Assembly (NCBI GenBank): GCA_029059965.1
Contig: JAIDUY010000118.1
Span: 1 to 8,546 of the forward strand
Direction of reading: 5' to 3'
Origin: Muribaculaceae bacterium
GTDB taxonomy: Bacteria > Bacteroidota > Bacteroidia > Bacteroidales > Muribaculaceae
DNA: 8,546 nt
Part shown: positions 6,501 through 8,546 of the stretch, piece by piece
How the letters are laid out: every line of letters starts with the position of its first letter
How positions within the stretch are numbered: the first letter of the stretch is position 1
The notes under the pieces: model-generated
The model's database searches: none
Told to the model about the DNA's origin: nothing
The model's input: only the letters and a program-made list of their open reading frames with translations
Made by a program: the position numbers and the translations under genes

Positions 6501-8303
6501 TTAGCGGATGTACTGCCTGGTCACCTGATTGCCGCGGCGTACGATGTAGATGCCCTTGGCGGGATTGGCCACGCGGACGCCTTCGAGGGTGTAGTACTCG
6601 GGGACGGCCTCGCCTTCGACGGTCACGTTCTCGATGCCGGTGGTGGTATCGTTCTCAACGGCGTAGGTGTAGGTCACGGGAGCGTGGAAGAAGCTGCCTT
6701 TCCTGGTGGTCATGTGGATGGTGCCGTTGCCGGGTTTGAGGGGCAGCTTGTTGTTGGCTGTCTCGACGAAGTTGTTGAAGTCGAAGTCCTCGGCCTGAGC
6801 GGCGATATCGGCAATATGGTGATGGTGAACGATGTGGCGCTCGTTGGCGGCGGTGATATTGATGGTGAAAAAATTCTCGGCACCTATGTTACCGCTGATT
6901 TCGCGAGTCTCGTGGTTGATGTTCAGACCGGTGGTTATAGCCTCGATGTTGAGGCTTGTGGCGGCGGGGCTTACATGAGCGGTGACTGTGGAATGGTCTG
7001 CGGAAAGTTCGAAGGTAAAGTCGTAGATACCGGGGTTTACACTCCAGGAATAGCTTTCGTTGGTAGTCGTTTTTTCACCAACAGGGTTAGTGTAGACATC
7101 GGGTTCCTCTGCATTTCCCCAGCGGGCTTTGTCGTTATGATCCCAGTCATTGCTTTCGAATACGGCGAAGAATGCAGAACCGGACACTTCGAGATCCTTG
7201 ACAGCCACGTCTTCGGCTTTGTAGATGCCATTGCCCTGATGCTGCATTGCAACGGCATTGTCGAAGAGCCAGTTGGAATCTTCACCATAGATTTCGAAGT
7301 TTCCGTTCAGATAGAGGAAAGCGGGATATTCGGGTTCTGTCACTTCGGGCACATACTCCTGATGCGAGCCATCGTGTTTGTAGATATGACCGTTGACGAT
7401 ATCTCCATCTTTGATGTCACCGGTCTGTGCGCCTGCATTATTGTTGAAAATCATGCCGGTGGTGCCGAGGGGGAGGGTGTAGGTATAAACGTTATCGCTG
7501 CCTTCAACGAGAGTCATATCCTTACCGGGCCATGAGGTTTGATTAACAGCCCAGTGATGAATCTTCACGGTACTCCAGTTGGTTTCGGAATTGTCGAAGT
7601 AAACGGTGATGCCTTCAGGCTTTTCAACTTCTACAGGGGTACCGGTGATTACGAGTTTGCCTTCCTGATTGCTGATGTAGGTGAGTGTGATGTCGACGTT
7701 CTGTGCTTTGGTGCAGGCGAGTTCCATATTCACATTATTCACTTTTTTTACGACATACTCGGTTCCGAGAACAATTTCGTCACTGTTTGTGAATTCTATA
7801 GTCCAGTTAGCGTCTGCAATCTTGAAGCTGCCGTCGAGTTCGTCGAGGTGGAGAGTGTACACATCGTTTTCGCGAGCGAATTTGTATTCGTCAAGAGCGC
7901 CGAAGTTATTCATGGAGCCGCGAAGATAGAGTTCGGGATATTCGGGATTGGGATTGGGATTGGGAGTTTCGGGCATTGTATAGGAGCCGTCGGGGTTGTA
8001 GATGGCTCCGTTGACGAATGCTTTTTCGAAACGGTCGTCATTTTTTCCGTTATTGGAAATAATAATCATAGTGGGAACTTTGCCCTCAGGTGCTTCCCAG
8101 TAGAGAAGTCCGTCTTTTTCAATCATTTCGTCACCGGGCCAGGTGCCATTGAAATTGCAGTTTGCATTGTTGTTGTTGGAGTCCCAGGCCCATACTTTGG
8201 CATTCCAGTTTTGGGTGTTCTGGAAGTACACATAGCACTTTTCCTGAGCGAATGCTGTTGCCGCGATGAGGAGCGACAGCATCAGGAAGTAAAACTTTTT
8301 CAT
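6501..8303 (-). CDS. Secreted multi-module starch/glycan-binding protein (CBM26-like and SusE/F-like modules, C-terminal sorting-type tail)
   Basis: This 600-residue protein starts with a type I signal peptide: MKK, a hydrophobic core, and probable cleavage after A19 in AFA-Q. There is no lipobox; C23 lies too far into the mature end. Two CBM26-like modules share motifs. The first has VYF 25-27, W33, W40, WPG 55-57, NNG 84-86 and NGAIYNPDGS 98-107. The second has VYF 234-236, W243, W251, WPG 258-260, NNN 287-289 and NGHIYKHDGS 304-313. After each, a linker ending PEYP leads to a different beta-rich module starting LYLRGSMNNFG (125-135) or LYLNGNF (330-336), like SusE/SusF-type binding domains; the second is more diverged. 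Residues about 440-545 match nothing I recognise and hold HHHH at 493-496. The C-terminus (556-600, with YYTLEGVRV and GIYIVRRG) is the conserved tail of many Bacteroidales secreted proteins, type IX-like. No catalytic domain is seen, so glycan binding at or outside the cell surface is inferred. No SusC/SusD genes are adjacent. GC content falls toward the 5' end. Confidence 0.78.
   Translation of the reverse strand: MKKFYFLMLSLLIAATAFAQEKCYVYFQNTQNWNAKVWAWDSNNNNANCNFNGTWPGDEMIEKDGLLYWEAPEGKVPTMIIISNNGKNDDRFEKAFVNGAIYNPDGSYTMPETPNPNPNPEYPELYLRGSMNNFGALDEYKFARENDVYTLHLDELDGSFKIADANWTIEFTNSDEIVLGTEYVVKKVNNVNMELACTKAQNVDITLTYISNQEGKLVITGTPVEVEKPEGITVYFDNSETNWSTVKIHHWAVNQTSWPGKDMTLVEGSDNVYTYTLPLGTTGMIFNNNAGAQTGDIKDGDIVNGHIYKHDGSHQEYVPEVTEPEYPAFLYLNGNFEIYGEDSNWLFDNAVAMQHQGNGIYKAEDVAVKDLEVSGSAFFAVFESNDWDHNDKARWGNAEEPDVYTNPVGEKTTTNESYSWSVNPGIYDFTFELSADHSTVTAHVSPAATSLNIEAITTGLNINHETREISGNIGAENFFTINITAANERHIVHHHHIADIAAQAEDFDFNNFVETANNKLPLKPGNGTIHMTTRKGSFFHAPVTYTYAVENDTTTGIENVTVEGEAVPEYYTLEGVRVANPAKGIYIVRRGNQVTRQYIR
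7944..7964 (+). repeat. GGGATT hexamer repeat encoding the PNPNPNP linker; G-quadruplex motif
   Basis: Three GGGATT copies followed by GGG give four GGG runs separated by three-base ATT loops, a canonical G3N3 quadruplex pattern on the plus strand, which is the template strand of the minus-strand gene. In the protein the repeat encodes the Pro-Asn linker around residues 113-120 that joins the first CBM26-like module to the next one. The unit is six bases, so copy-number change by slippage would keep the frame and alter linker length. Confidence 0.75.
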
Positions 8304-8371
8304 GGTTTTTCTTTCAGATTTATGATAGGTTATTTAGTTGAATCACTTGTAGCGGGTTCCAAAAATGGAGG

Positions 8372-8390
8372 CTGATTTTTCACAAATCGG
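8372..8390 (-). other. Small stem-loop at the likely 5' end of the leader
   Basis: CTGATTT (8372-8378) pairs with AAATCGG (8384-8390), including one T-G pair in plus-strand notation, around a five-base loop. If transcription starts just after the TATATTTG box, this would lie at or next to the 5' end of the minus-strand mRNA. The stem is short and AT-rich; whether it matters is unknown. Confidence 0.25.
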
Positions 8391-8393
8391 TTG

Positions 8394-8426
8394 CAAATAT
8401 ACTGAATTCGGTTCGGATAGGATAAA
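8394..8426 (-). promoter_or_regulatory. Bacteroidetes-type promoter for the secreted binding protein
   Basis: Read on the minus strand, TATATTTG (8401 down to 8394) matches the Bacteroidetes -7 consensus TAnnTTTG exactly. A TTTA (8426 down to 8423) lies 21 bases upstream, where the weak TTTG -33 element is expected. Transcription would start near 8387, giving a leader of roughly 85 bases before the ATG at 8303. The surrounding DNA is strongly AT-rich, so a chance -7 match is possible, but position and orientation fit the only minus-strand gene. Confidence 0.5.
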
Positions 8427-8546
8427 ATATCAATTGATTTAACAAATATTCACAAAAAGTCATAAGTAATAGTAACTACTCAGGCATCCAAACCAGCCAA
8501 TTAGTATGCCATCTGTTATTGAATGCAGGTTCCTGACTTGTGATTT
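8427..8546. other. AT-rich right edge without a supported gene
   Basis: No complete gene is visible here. On the minus strand two overlapping frames enter from the edge. One is 28 codons ending at a TGA (complement of 8460-8462), containing HSITDGILIGWFGCLSSYYY. The other is 22 codons ending at a TAG (complement of 8476-8478), containing PAFNNRWHTNWLVWMPE. Either could be the C-terminus of a gene lying beyond the window, but neither is recognised and such short frames arise by chance. Confidence 0.3.

Noticed and set aside
6504..6560. Lipoprotein-type or beta-barrel C-terminus for the secreted protein
   Set aside because: No lipobox cysteine follows the signal peptide, and the C-terminal sequence matches the sorting-type tail pattern rather than a barrel strand ending in an aromatic residue.
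7539..8375. 278-codon plus-strand frame opposite the secreted protein (and a similar one at 6684-7535)
   Set aside because: The minus-strand frame has a signal peptide, repeated binding modules and a known tail; the plus-strand frames are its complement with no features of their own.

Overview
The window looks like chromosomal DNA of a Bacteroidales bacterium, most likely a GC-rich Muribaculaceae/Prevotella-like gut lineage. This is inferred from several features: a TAnnTTTG-type -7 promoter box, starts without clear Shine-Dalgarno sites, a helicase-nuclease that begins directly at its Walker A motif, DUF349 repeats, and a secreted starch-binding protein with a Bacteroidales-type C-terminal tail. 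No rRNA, tRNA or CRISPR array was seen.

Left part (1-6323), plus strand, very GC-rich: the 3' part of a DUF349-repeat protein of unknown function (2-1375, cut by the left edge). A 115-bp gap with a strong compound hairpin (1388-1437) follows. Next come a membrane polyprenyl glycosylphosphotransferase that starts surface-polysaccharide synthesis (1491-2885) and, 42 bp on, a large UvrD/RecB-type helicase with a C-terminal RecB-like nuclease domain (2928-6323). The three share orientation and codon style but no obvious pathway; they look like housekeeping neighbours, with the last two possibly co-transcribed.

Middle (6324-6500): a convergent intergenic region with a bidirectional terminator. 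Its stem (6396-6408 / 6467-6479) is interrupted by a 47-bp near-perfect palindrome (6415-6461). The palindrome begins with TG, ends with CA, resembles IS150-group (IS3 family) IS ends, and is flanked by 5-bp direct repeats GGTTG. Removing the 47 bp plus one repeat restores an uninterrupted 13-bp terminator stem with a 6-nt loop. This is the most striking structure in the window.

Right part (6501-8546), minus strand: a 600-residue secreted protein with alternating carbohydrate-binding-like modules (CBM26-like, SusE/F-like, CBM26-like, SusE/F-like), an unassigned region and a C-terminal sorting-type tail. It has no visible catalytic domain. Its 5' part and upstream region are much more AT-rich than the rest of the window, and a Bacteroidetes-type promoter sits about 90 bp upstream of its start. 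Nothing firm can be called in the last ~120 bp, although two short frames run in from the right edge on the minus strand.
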